From positions 153,955-199,310 of the forward strand of contig MNCI01028301.1 of the NCBI GenBank assembly GCA_015680685.1: a stretch of 45,356 nt of DNA, read 5' to 3'. The position numbers and the translations under genes are program-made. Shown piece after piece: positions 11,101 through 23,100 of the stretch. This stretch comes from Gnetum montanum. Its lineage: Eukaryota > Streptophyta > Gnetopsida > Gnetales > Gnetaceae. A model generated the notes under the pieces. It ran no database searches, was not told the origin of the DNA, and was given only the letters and a program-made list of their open reading frames with translations. Numbering within the stretch: the first letter of the stretch is position 1; each line of letters starts with the position of its first letter.

Positions 11101-14100
11101 TGATTCCTAGGATGAGGTACGGGCAACGTTCCCCTCTAAGCCATTGTCGGGCACTGTGCTCGTGTGCCCGATCAAGCTACCATTGCTGTTGCTCCTCTTT
11201 CTCCTGTAAGCGCTCCTACTCTGCCCACTCCACCTCTTCATGTTCTCTTTGGGCCGCGTCCTCCTGCAGTAGCTCTTCCTGCACTTGGGCCCGGATTTCA
11301 TCCACTAACCGAGCTCAGGCAGCATCGGCCATGAGGTCCTATTGCCTCACCCCCTCCTGCTCCTGCTTGTGAAACTAGGCCTCTAGGTCGGCCTGGGCTT
11401 GCGCAAGGGCTTCATTCCATTTGGCCTCCCACTCTCGTCTTTCAGCTTCCCGTGCCTCAGCTACGGCCCTCTACGTGGCCTGCTGCAGCTCTTCTTGCCA
11501 GTTCGTGCTGTGGCTAGAGGTTTCCAGCGGGGAGGAAACTAGTCTGCCGAGGCTAGTGGGGGGGGGGGCATCGTTCCCGTTGAGTCTATCGCCCCCGCGT
11601 GAAGGTTGTAGCCGACAAGGTCTAGTGGTTCCCCTGGCTGGATGAAGGGCCTGGGGGGTCAATAGGGGGGCAAGCAAGGGGGGCCCCCTGCAGGGGGGGC
11701 AGATGATGACGGGTGTTGCCCCCCCTTTGCCCCCTGCCACAATGCTAAAATTAACCCCGAATGGTGGCCTCGCCATTTAAGTAGGAGAGCTTCCAGGAAA
11801 AAGCAAGGGAGGTTAACCTGATAGCCCAGTTTTAGGCAATGCAGAAATGCAAAATGTAGTCCCTGGAGCTTGGATCCGTTGCCAGATTGGACAAAAAATC
11901 TGTCCATCAAATCTGCTGCCTGGGCCCAGAGACGGAGAAGAGAAGATCGGGGCACTTGTTGGCTCCATGTACGTGGCATGGGCCCTTCGAAAAACAGTTC
12001 TGCGTCCTGCAGACCGCGGGTAGACGGTAGGATGACCTCACTGGCGACCTCGACCCCCAGATAGCTGGCGATTGAGGATTTAGTGATGAGGATCTCGCAC
12101 CCTCAGAAAAGGGTCCATTCGTTGCTCCAGTTGGTAAAGAAAGTGTCGTCTGCCAAATCTGGGTCCCCGACCAGCCGCTGTAGAGGGTCACACCCGCCGC
12201 ATTGTGTCACCATCTGCCAAAGTTCCTCGTCTTCCTGAAATGTGGTGTAGTCCGGTTCAAATGTTGGCGTGATTCCCATTTTTGCCTTGATTTCTTTCCA
12301 CGCACATAAAGCTTGGAAAACTAGCCTCNGCTAGATTGTCTCGGGCTTGGCGCTGCAACGGGGATAGGTGTTGTTCTACATGAGCCCACGTCAGCATAGG
12401 AACTCGCACACAGGCAGTGCGTTCATCTGTATTAGCCAGAGGAAGATCTTTATCTTCTCGGGGAGCCACCCCCTCCAAATCTGCTGCCAGCCAGCCACTT
12501 GGGGGTACTTGGCTGTCAGCAGATTACGCAGCTCGAGGTTCAACCACCCTTGGGTCTGCATCGTCCGCGCGTGCCAGCAGAGCGCCTGCCAGGGTCTAGA
12601 ATCTCGCACCCCCGCCTCCCAATGTTGATACTTTGCATTCATTATGCGGATCCACTAGATTGATTCCTTGTGCGGGCGCGTAAACCGAAGTATTAGCCGT
12701 TGCTGTCCCAGCATCAATTCATCCTTGAAGGATGCGATGCCCAACCCCCCCACATTACAGGGACGCGTGACTTGCTCCCAATTGACCAGGTGGATTTTGC
12801 CCCTCCCCCCCTTTGCTCCCCTTCCAGATGAAGCTTCGGACCAACATGTTAATCCTATTGATGATGGCGTTTGGGGGGGGGGTGGCAACGGCCGCCACGA
12901 ACTGGGTAATTGCCATGAGGATCCTTGTTGCCACAAGCAGTCACCCTTTGCAACTCAAGAAACGATTTGCCGAGAGGCCCATCCTTCTCTCAACTTTCTC
13001 CATCAGTGGCCCCCACGAAATGTTCCACCCCCATTGGTTGAGTGGAATGCCTAGGTAAGTGTCTTTGCCCACCCTGGGCAGGATATTCAGGATTTGCACT
13101 ACCCGGCCTTTAACCTGTTCATCAACATTAATGAAATGAGTTGAAGATTTAGTCCAATTAATTTCCAGCCCCAACTCAGCTACAAGATGGGACAGAGCGA
13201 TGTTGATGCATTGTGCTTGTGGGACCGCTGCCCGACTAAGCAGCATTGTGTCACCCGCATAGTGTTTAGCCTGACATGCCACCCCCGCAATGTCCAAGCC
13301 ATCCACCCCGGATGTGCTGCAATAGTTTTGCATTAGGTCCATAGCAATGATGAAAAGTAGGGGTGAAAGCGGGTCCCCTTGTCGCAGCCCCCTTCCTGGA
13401 GAGGAGAGACCCCACAGCCGCCCCCCCATGTCGAAAGAGAAACCGGCCGAAGACTACATGTGGATGCATAGTTGGATGAACTGTTGGTCAAAGCATTGCT
13501 GTTGCATGATGGACTTCAGGGCTTCCTAGCTGAGCGTGTCATACACCTTGGTAATGTCAAGTTTGAGGCAAAGCCCACAGAAACCCGAAGTTCGAAGTAA
13601 ATGAAGCACCTTTTGCATGAGGAGAACTTGGTCCTGAAGGGTCTAGCCCTGCAGGAAGCCAGCCTGGTTTATTTCCACAAGTTTGGGCATGAGTGGCACC
13701 AACCTATGCACCAGCAGTTTGGAGAAGAGCCGAATAAGTACGTTGCACACTCCGATAGGGCGGAAGTGTTCAGGGCGGTGTGCATTTGATTGTTTTGGGA
13801 TGCACACAATGCAGGAGCAGTTGAGCTCCCTCTGGACCTACCTCTTGGCTGGCATGAGATTGAACGCATCTAGGATATTGGGTTCCACAATATCCATGAA
13901 CATCTTAAAGAACTCAAGGCTCCAGTCTTCAGGACCAGGCGCCTTTCCTCCCGACATGCTGTTGATAGTGGCTGTGAGTTCCTACCATGAAAAGGGGGCC
14001 AGCAGCTGCGTGTTGTCCCCCTCATTTAGCACCCATGCCACGTGGACCGAGATGGGCCTGGTGGGTCGTTTGGCCCAGATCCTCCCCCAGTACTGCGACA

Positions 14101-17100
14101 GCTTGTTTGCGATTTTCGATGGGTCATCAATGATCTCTCCCTCCTGGTTATGTAGACAGCGTGGTTGGCCCCCCCATGTGTCTTAGCCATGGCAAAGAAA
14201 AATCTTGTTTGCTTGTCCCCTTCCCGGAGCTATCTGACCCAGGAGCGTTGCCGCCAATATATCTCTTCTTCCATGTCAAGGCTTTGAAGTTGACGTAAAA
14301 TGTGCTGTTCCTCCTTGTGCAAGTCTTCCCCAGCCTCCTGTTGGGCCTGGATTCGACTAAGCTGATCCCGGAGTGTCTTCTGACCCGTCCTAAAGGAGAA
14401 TTTATCCTCCACTGGGAGCGCCCAGATGGCCCACTTAAGTTGAAGCAAAGCTTCCTTAAGGACGTTTCGGGGATCATCTTGGTCAGGCCAGTAATCTGCC
14501 CAAATGTCCTCAACCAACGGCCTCAACCACGGCTTAGATAACCAGGTGGCCTCGAAGCGGAAAGACCGTGTAATTTTAGGTAACAAATTCCCATGGATAT
14601 TTCTGAAAGTAAACAAGTTATTCCAATATCCCTAAGGGAGCAGCAACCCACACCAGGAAAAAAACTCCAAATCAGACAGCGCTTGTATATCAAGAGAGTT
14701 AAGTAGATTATTCACAGTCTGCCCTATGGAGGGCATGCATCAGGAAAGAACCTAACCCTTATAATAAATCAAGAAATTGAACCAAGATTTTTTCACAACC
14801 TGGATAAACCAATTACCAAATCCAGCCTATTAACACATTATAAAAGTGAGGATTCCCGCCGGGAGTTTGATCTTCAGGAGTAAAAGGCAGGGAAGACAAT
14901 ACACATTGTTGAATGACATTCAGTTGCCCAGGTCTTTGAATCTACATATTATAAGGGTGGCCTGGTACATAAAAGTGAAAATTTTATATTTATATTATTT
15001 TTCTTGGAGAAAATGATAATGTAATAGGCTTTAGAGTCATTGAGAGATGACCTAGATGTTTAATTCGTCATCTAACAAGTGTTATACAGACAAGAGGTTG
15101 CAAATTCAACTCATAGTTGAGGCACCTTTATTTTAGTAATATGAAGGCATTGTGTTGGCTATATGTCCTAAGGTATTTATGGTTAAAAAGTTTCAAATTC
15201 CCCCTCCCTCCAATTTTTTTTTTTAAAACAAGACTATTAATTAATCTCTAACATCCCAAGTACTTTTGGTCTTGGTTGTATTTCTATTTTATCATCAATA
15301 CAATCTTCTTTTTACCTGCCCAAAAAATGAAAGAAAAAAAGAAGGATGTATGAGGGTTTTAATAGCCAGTTAAATTGGTGAACTTGTAAGCTTAAATGAG
15401 AAACTTTTAATAGTTTTCTGATGTGTGAACTTTTATTTATTTAATAGCTATTGGTGTACTAATGTGTACTTCATGTGAAATAGTTAGACTGTAATTATTG
15501 GGGAGCTCCAAACCCTCGGTTGATATGTGGATGCTTGGTTTTTTCACATGCCTATAAACATATGGCGCTCATTGGGTAGAAATAACCACGGGTGAACAAA
15601 GCAAACTATTGAAGAGAAGGAAGAAGCCCAATTTGCCTCAAGTCATGGTTCAGTAAGAATAAGTCCCAACGCTTTGCTCAAGATGCATCACTGGCTTTCT
15701 CAAGGAGTTCTTTTTACTTTCATCCAGTTAGCAACAAGAAGCATGCCATTTTATGAACCATGACGGTTTACAAAGTTTTTTGTGAAAATGGCACCGAATA
15801 CTTTGTCATATTTCATGCTTAAAGAAAAGGGCTACTTACCGTTACCACTATGTTGTTCAAAGATTCAAGAAATGAACGAGGCAGAGTTACTGTCTTGTAT
15901 GTACAAATATTTTTACGATGATTGCAACTGTAAAATATTTTTATTGAACCACTGCAGATAGATGGATATGCTTGAATTCACCTCATGTTTGAAATTGTGC
16001 AATTGTTGATGTAAGAACACACTGTTGGTAACAGCCTTTTCTTAGGAGAGGTTCTCTAATTTATTCTACAAGCCATGCACACCAATTTGTTTCTGTACTT
16101 TCTTGGAAATAGCATAATCAAGAAACACTATCTTCCCCAAGCCTTTTTTGTTCAGTCCATCCTTATTAGAAGAAAGGGTATAACAAGGCTTCAGACTTGG
16201 TCATTATGCGAGTATCCTAGTATCTCACTTGTAAAAGTAGTCATTCAACTTCAGCTTCCAAACTTAATTTTTTTCATCAAACTATTAAGAGGGACCTGTG
16301 GTTTCTTTATTATGCTTACAGTCCCCGCTGAAATAGAAGGGAGCGGTTCTATTATTTCAAACTCTTTTTATAGAAATGGCAAAATCCAGCTTCAGATATG
16401 ATGTGGCAAGGGTTTTTCTGGCTTAAAAAAGTCAAATGTATTCATAACTGCCGGAGGTGTGCTGGATTTTATGGGAAAATTTTCTCATTGTGTTTTCTCA
16501 TACCATTCGTTAGTAAATATAATAACTGAACTGTGTATCTGTGGATGTTGTATTGATACACAGCTTTTAAGTTTAGATATTGAATATTTTTCTCAGACAT
16601 TGGACAACAGAACCTTGAACCTTCAGAATCTTTTGTTTCTTTAAATATACTTTTTCAGTCTTCAAACTAGGTTTTTTAACATTGACGTGTTAGCTTTAGT
16701 GGTAAGAGTCCTGGCATGGAAATCACAGGTCACAGGTTTGATTCCAGTTAGCAATGCTGAGTTACAGACAAAAACATTTGTAAAAGGAATCTTGAAACTT
16801 GTGTGGTCCAATAGATCCAAAAGGGTCTCAGTGAATGGAAGTAAATTCAGTTTCAGTTTCATATACTTAGATCTTGTATTACAAGAAGATTTATAAAACC
16901 TAAATAAGTATTTCTAAATTTATGCATTGGCTGGATATATGTAAAACCCATTTATGAAATTTTCATAGGCAATGGCTATTTGTGCTTTTTCTGTACTGCA
17001 ATAGGACCATAATTTTACTCAGTTTACATAAAGTATTGTCTCTATCATGATAGTAATAAAACTTTTTTATGGCTAAACATTCTTGTTACGTTCCTGATAT

Positions 17101-20100
17101 TAACTTCAGTTGTTTAGGGTGGTGGTCCATACTATTTGATAAGTCGAGCACTGGGTCCAGAAGTTGGAATAAGTATTGGCCTGTGTTTTTTCCTTGGGAA
17201 TGCAATTGCTGGTTCATTGTGAGTATGCATTCAACTTGTATTTTTAACAGCCTGCAATGTTGAGTATGCTAAGAGAAGATACAGTTTTTAAAGATATTTA
17301 AAATTTTAAAAGTGTTGCTGTTTGATTGATCTATTCCTCTTTTTACTAGCCAAAACGTAATCTTCTAGAATCTCCAGCATTAGAAATCTTACATCATAGT
17401 ACATGGTGGACCCATATTGTATTTCTCAGTTCAGCATATCCACACAATTTGCATTCTGGAATACAGGTTGGCCATACTGCCTACAATTTAGATGAAAATT
17501 TAATTATTTAAGTTGGCGGTCATTCCTATTTAAGTTTCACAAATTGAAGGACTGGAAAAGAGATCAGCTTTGAAGCATAGGCATCACAAGAATTTGATCA
17601 CCTGATGAAGCGTCAATGCACTTGGTACATTTCAAAAGTGAAATGTTTTAGAAATGAGGAACTTTAAAAAAGAAATTTTATAGAGTAACTGCCACAAATT
17701 TGTACCTTTTCAAGTCAGCATGTTTTCTCAGTTATTTTTTCCTATCAAATTATGTTTCTTTTTTACACAGTTATACATCTGATAAATGATTACATGACTC
17801 TGCAAAAATTCAGCATTGAAATGCAATTGAAAAGATGCGTTTTAGATCATGTTTGAGGTGAAATTTCCTCTTAGATTACTTGGATGATCTATTAGTAATC
17901 CATAATTTTGTTAACGAAAGCAAGGAAGAAGGAAATTATAATATATTTCTGGTAGTTTCAACATCTTTGTGTTATCGGAGAAAATTGATAGTGAATGGTA
18001 TGATTTAAGGTTTTGTTTTCATTCCTCGAGTTGCACATATGCCTTCAATCCACAAGTATATATTAACTTATTCGTGTTAGGACGATGATGCTTGAGATAG
18101 AAAAAGATGAAATTGAAGACAAAGTCTACCTTTATACAGATCCTTTACTTCTTTGAAACATTTTTCAGGGTGTAATCTTCTCCATTATTATACCTATATT
18201 TGACATTTATATTAAAAAGCATGAAAACATTCTGATACTTCATGTTTGACAGGGAATCATAATCATGATGGAATTAGGGAAATGAAATCCTCTAAAAAAT
18301 ACGTATCTTTCATAACATGACATCAAGTATCTGAACCATTGTACAGCTTCCAAATTCTTTAATCCTAATAAGAACGTACCTGTATATTAATTAGATTAAG
18401 CCTCCACCCTCCAGAGTTAGACCAAAGGTAAACTGGATCTTTTTAGAATAATCTTTATGATCCCATGCTAAGTTGCATTTTTTTGTTCTATCTTCTTGTA
18501 CATCAACATGTACAAGGTATGTGTAGAAATGACTTCAATTTTCCATTTTCTTAAATTATTAGTTGCATAAAACATGAGTGGAACCACTTCTAACAAAAGC
18601 TTGAAAGCATCAAAGCAAAAATGAAACATAAATGTTATCTTGTTTGTTTGGTATTGAGGAAAACAGTTATATTATGATTATAGACATTAAGTTTTTCTTG
18701 AGACCTTCAGCAGCTGAATCAGCGAAGTATTAGTATAAAAGCTGGTGATTCAAATGTCAGTTAAGAATTTTTGGATCAAAATTTATTATTATGTGAACAC
18801 AGAATAAATATGTGGACTAACCAACCTTAACATTCAATCAGTATTCTCTCCAATTTCCACAATCCATTTTCTGTATGTGTTATTTCAATTTTCTGTATGC
18901 TTAGTCATTGATGTTTCTTTCAATCATATACAACAATCAGAGCCTATTACTAAAAACAGATTTTGGATTTTATATATTTTTAAAGAGATATAAATGAATA
19001 TCCAGATTTTATATAAAATTTCAGCTAAGTGGATATATTGATAACCTTCTTTTTTCCATTTCTCTACCTCCCCCGGGTCAAAAAAAGTAAGGGCAACTGG
19101 ACGGAGACCAGAACTAGCAAATACCTAAATCACATTCGCTAAAATGCATAGACTGGAAAGACTCAAATGTGTGCAACGAAGATTTTGGATAGAAATCTTT
19201 TTGGCAAGGCGGTGGTGGCAACATACTAGCATTTGAAGAGGAGCAATATTGAGATAAACGCTGAATATACGAGAAAGTAGAATTGGAACCTAGAGTTGGT
19301 CTTTTGGAAGAACTTGCCATTAGACGTGCCTACTCTGTGCTCTGCTTCTGGCTTGCACGACTTACTCGCCTGTCCGTCGGTCGTTACCGCGTGTCTTACA
19401 GCACTTCAGAATGATCTTACGAGCAACCCTCACGTCCACCCTTGGCTTTGGAGAATGAAGAACCGCAACAAGGCTCTGATACTACCTCTTAGAGTTACAC
19501 AATGCTCACGTAGCAATAACGCAAACACTCATTTGAATGCACATATAACAGCACAGAGATATGCAAACACACAACATTTTATTGCACACAAAACAGGATT
19601 ACAAGACTAAAAGGAATGCTTGTTCTTGAGCAAGGTGCATCATAGAACGATCTCTCTTTCAGTAAAGGAGAGAATGCTTAGTTTCTGAGCAGAGAGCATC
19701 AAGAAACTAATATCTTCTTCTTGCAGACTCAGACTCACACTACTAGCTTATATTTGCTTATGCTACTTATGCTACTTATTCACCACACACTACTATTTAT
19801 AGCATTACAGACCGACTTAGGATAGTGGAAGAAAATTGGGATGATTTGCTTTTTAGGATTCGGATCATCATTATTGGGATTGTGGCAAACAACTTTTTTA
19901 GCATGATGGAGGACTATTTGGACCAAAGTCGACATCGTCTCCATCTAAATCGATTGCTCTATTGTGGAACTCATCTGAACTGTAATCATGACGCCCCGGA
20001 GAATCTGAAGGTGTGCTGCTTATACTGACATATGATCCCTCTGAGTGGAATTCAACTAGATAGATTTTGGCTTCTTTTCCCCCTGCAGCACGATATTCGT

Positions 20101-23100
20101 CGATACGGTGGTCTTGATAATACAATTCCAGTGTGTAAGGCACTCGCATGTTGACATGACAATGATGCTGGATATCATAAGCAGTGGCCGTATACACATC
20201 TTGATAGAATGCTTGGCCCCATGTGTTTTGCCAGTCAGTTCTATTAGTGATGCATGTGACTAGGAAATAGACAGGAGTAGAGGCCATATGTATGCCAGGC
20301 CACAGTAGTCGCAGTACCATAGAATGAGAAATCACCATGATGCTCAGCTAGGTGTGCTCTGAGATATCCTGGGTAGTTAGGAGGAAGATGGACAGGAGCA
20401 TGACCAAATCGAGCCCACCAAGATCAAAACGTTGTGGAATCAGTAGATGGCATGGGTTGAGGATTAAACTCAATACGGTACATATGGAAGTCACTAGGTT
20501 GATAGTAAGGCTAGTTGAGATAGTCATTATTATACCATCTTTCGAAATCAAGGTGACTGATTTTGACATTGGTAGTTAAATGGATGTAAGGAGAGGGAAT
20601 AGCTGTTCTAGTGGTTCGGATAGAAGGAACTGAATAAGCAGTAAACGCCCTTTGAGTGATGGATGCATCAGATTGCTGTGCCTCAGTTAATGAACAAAAT
20701 TCTTCCCAAATGTTTTGATGTTGGGTAGTTTTAGCAAAATACTGCGGAAAACTAAGAAATCTTTCATGGGTAGTACATGGACGTAAACGCCTAGAAGAAC
20801 GAAGAGTCCATCCTTCGCCTCTTAATAATTCTGTACAAACTTCAAACATTAGTATGACTAGGGAATTGGAATTCCCTAGGAAGAAAATCAGCTAAACAAT
20901 TTTTATTGCCTTCAAGATATTCACTATCAAATTCAAAGTTAGCTAAAAACAAACTCCAACGAATAAGCCGTGTATGAGCCACCTTAGAGAGATTTTTGGA
21001 TTGTAGGTACTTGTCAAAGTGCTTCAAATCACTTCTTACAATAAACCGTTGTGGCTGCAAGAATAACCGAAATTTTTCAATGTCTTTGACTATGGCGAGT
21101 AGTTCTTTATGAGAACTGTGATATTTTTGTTGGGCTTCGTTAAACTTACCTGAAGCATACCTACATATTCTAATGGTATGGTTTTGTTCCTGTTTCAGTG
21201 TTTCAGTGTGATTCTCCAAAACATTTCAGAGGCATCTGTTTGAAGAATAAATTTGCCTTCTCCTAGGAGAAATAATGGTGGTAAAGTTTGGCAAACTTGT
21301 TTGATTCGTTTGACAGCCCTGGTGCAATTTTTAGTTCATGGAGGAGAATGTTTTTGTAATAACTGATTAAGAATATCTCGTTCTTGGGTAATATCTTTAA
21401 AGAAACCAGATACATAATTTATACAACCTAAGAAGCGTTGAATTTGTAATTTATTTTCCAATACATTTGGAAATTTAATTATACTTTGTATAATATGAGG
21501 TTGTAACTGAATAATTCCTGCTGAAATTTCTAATCCTAAAAATTCTATCTGCTGTTGTCTTATTTTCATTTTTGTGGGTGAAAGGACAAGACCATTTTTA
21601 TCTACAAGATCTGCAAAAATCTTTAAATGCTCTATATGTTCTTTGACAGATTTACCAAGAACTAATATATCATCTATATACGCTAAGATAAATGGATACG
21701 AATGGAAAATGGAATCCATCATTTTCTGAAAGATGGATGTGTTTTGATATCCTCAACACTTGGTTGATGCATTTCAATTTGATTAACAATCCATGTTTCT
21801 CTTTTGGGATTTCTTTTTAGGATTTTTTGGTGTTTAAATTGCTGTCTAGCATTTATCCTAGGAAAACTATAATTATCTAGACGGATAACTTGTTTTGTAA
21901 TGGCTATGTCATAATTTTGTAAATTATCAGAACCTATTAAACAATCATACGATGGTAAAGGAAATTGGCAAACCTTAAAATATACTATCCTATTATCTGT
22001 CATTAATACAGGGAGTTTAGCATGTTTTGTCAGAAGCCTTTTTTGGGTGTTGAAAGAAATGTGTGATGGTTCTTTCTCTTCCCAAAAACAGAGAGGTATA
22101 GTTTCTTCGCAAGCAAGAGACACCTCTGCCCCTGTATTGAACAAACAGTCTATTTAATATTTATGGTATTTAGGCCATGATATTGTAAAGGAACAAGCAG
22201 GTAAGATGGGTCTTGAATCATTGCAGTTGATTTCTAAAATGACACTTACCTGTTTTGTTTCCTTTTCATACTCGTGTTGCTGCCAACTTTCTTCTTGTTG
22301 TTCTAACCGTTCTAATTCCTCTGTGGCTTGTTGGAGATATTTTTTAAGCTATTTTATGCGAAACTGTCGCCACATAGATGTTTGGACATCAGGAGGAACT
22401 TCCTGTATGGTTGGTTCTTTAGAACTCTAAGTAAATTCTTCTTCATTAGTATTTTGAGAATCTTTTCTTGTATCGTCAGATATGCACACATGAAAATCTA
22501 CATAAGGTAGATCACGACATTAGATGTGTAGAATGTGATGAATTATTAAGGATCAACATGAATACGGAAGAACCAAAAGAAATAGCCCATATGATGCAAT
22601 AAAAAACTTCCTCGGAACAACCTTCTGACATCATTAAGTTGCATAATTGGACAAATCACAAAATAGCTTATGTCAGTGAGCAAAACTTAATGACCTATGC
22701 AGAAGTTAGAGAAGTTCAAAAGGATGTAAAGGAATTACACCAAATATGGATGCCTAAGCAAAAGACAAAAAAATCTAAAGAAAAGAAAAAATCACAAGTA
22801 GAGACCCTAGATCTAGAAGGTCTTTATATAGATGCACCACCAGTCACTCCTCCTAAAAGGAAAAAGAAATCCAAACAATGTCAGGACTTGGTATCAAATT
22901 TATTTATCAACTAGTTTCTTGTTGGAAATCATTCTCAATATATTTTTGGCTATTACCTTTGTCTGTCTTATTGTTTGTTCCCAAACCTGTCCATGATTGA
23001 TTAGAACTGTGCAGCATCATATTAATATTCTGCTTTTTAGTATTTTATTTGTTTTTGGGTGTATTTATCATTAGTGTCGGTTGTATAAAACCAAAATTTC

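Larger units (their letters stand above)
10612..14950 (-). mobile_element. 5'-truncated antisense L1-type LINE, apparently chimeric
   Basis: A GC-rich block (C runs up to ten) in an AT-rich intron. On the minus strand it reads: C-terminal scrap of endonuclease (about 14640-14940), the spacer before reverse transcriptase with WRQRSWVR (14230-14616), reverse transcriptase (12941-13800), the RT-to-zinc-finger connection (12655-12936) and the start of the zf-RVT domain (12391-12642). A different reading frame system (10869-12478) follows, and at the 3' end a short poly(A), seen as T8 at about 10612-10620. Many stops and frameshifts are present. No clear target duplication was found. Orientation is opposite to the host gene. 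Confidence 0.85.
19090..22520 (-). mobile_element. Endogenous pararetrovirus segment (Caulimoviridae-like), antisense in intron 5
   Basis: On the minus strand, from high to low coordinates: polyprotein with a coiled-coil stretch, aspartic protease, part of reverse transcriptase, RNase H, a second ORF remnant, an intergenic region with TATA box, poly(A) signal and tRNA-Met primer site, then the start of a new ORF 1. A linear order of polymerase, ORF 2, intergenic region, ORF 1 start is permuted relative to a genome opened at the primer site, as expected from integration of circular or tandem viral DNA. The layout of a long ORF 1 with all domains plus an ORF 2 fits florendovirus-like endogenous viruses; the genus is a guess. 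It is defective: frameshifts, stops, a deleted front half of reverse transcriptase. Confidence 0.85.

Noticed and set aside
13683-14186. 167-codon plus-strand frame inside the LINE
   Set aside because: It is the complement of the reverse transcriptase coding strand; the minus-strand reading has clear family motifs.
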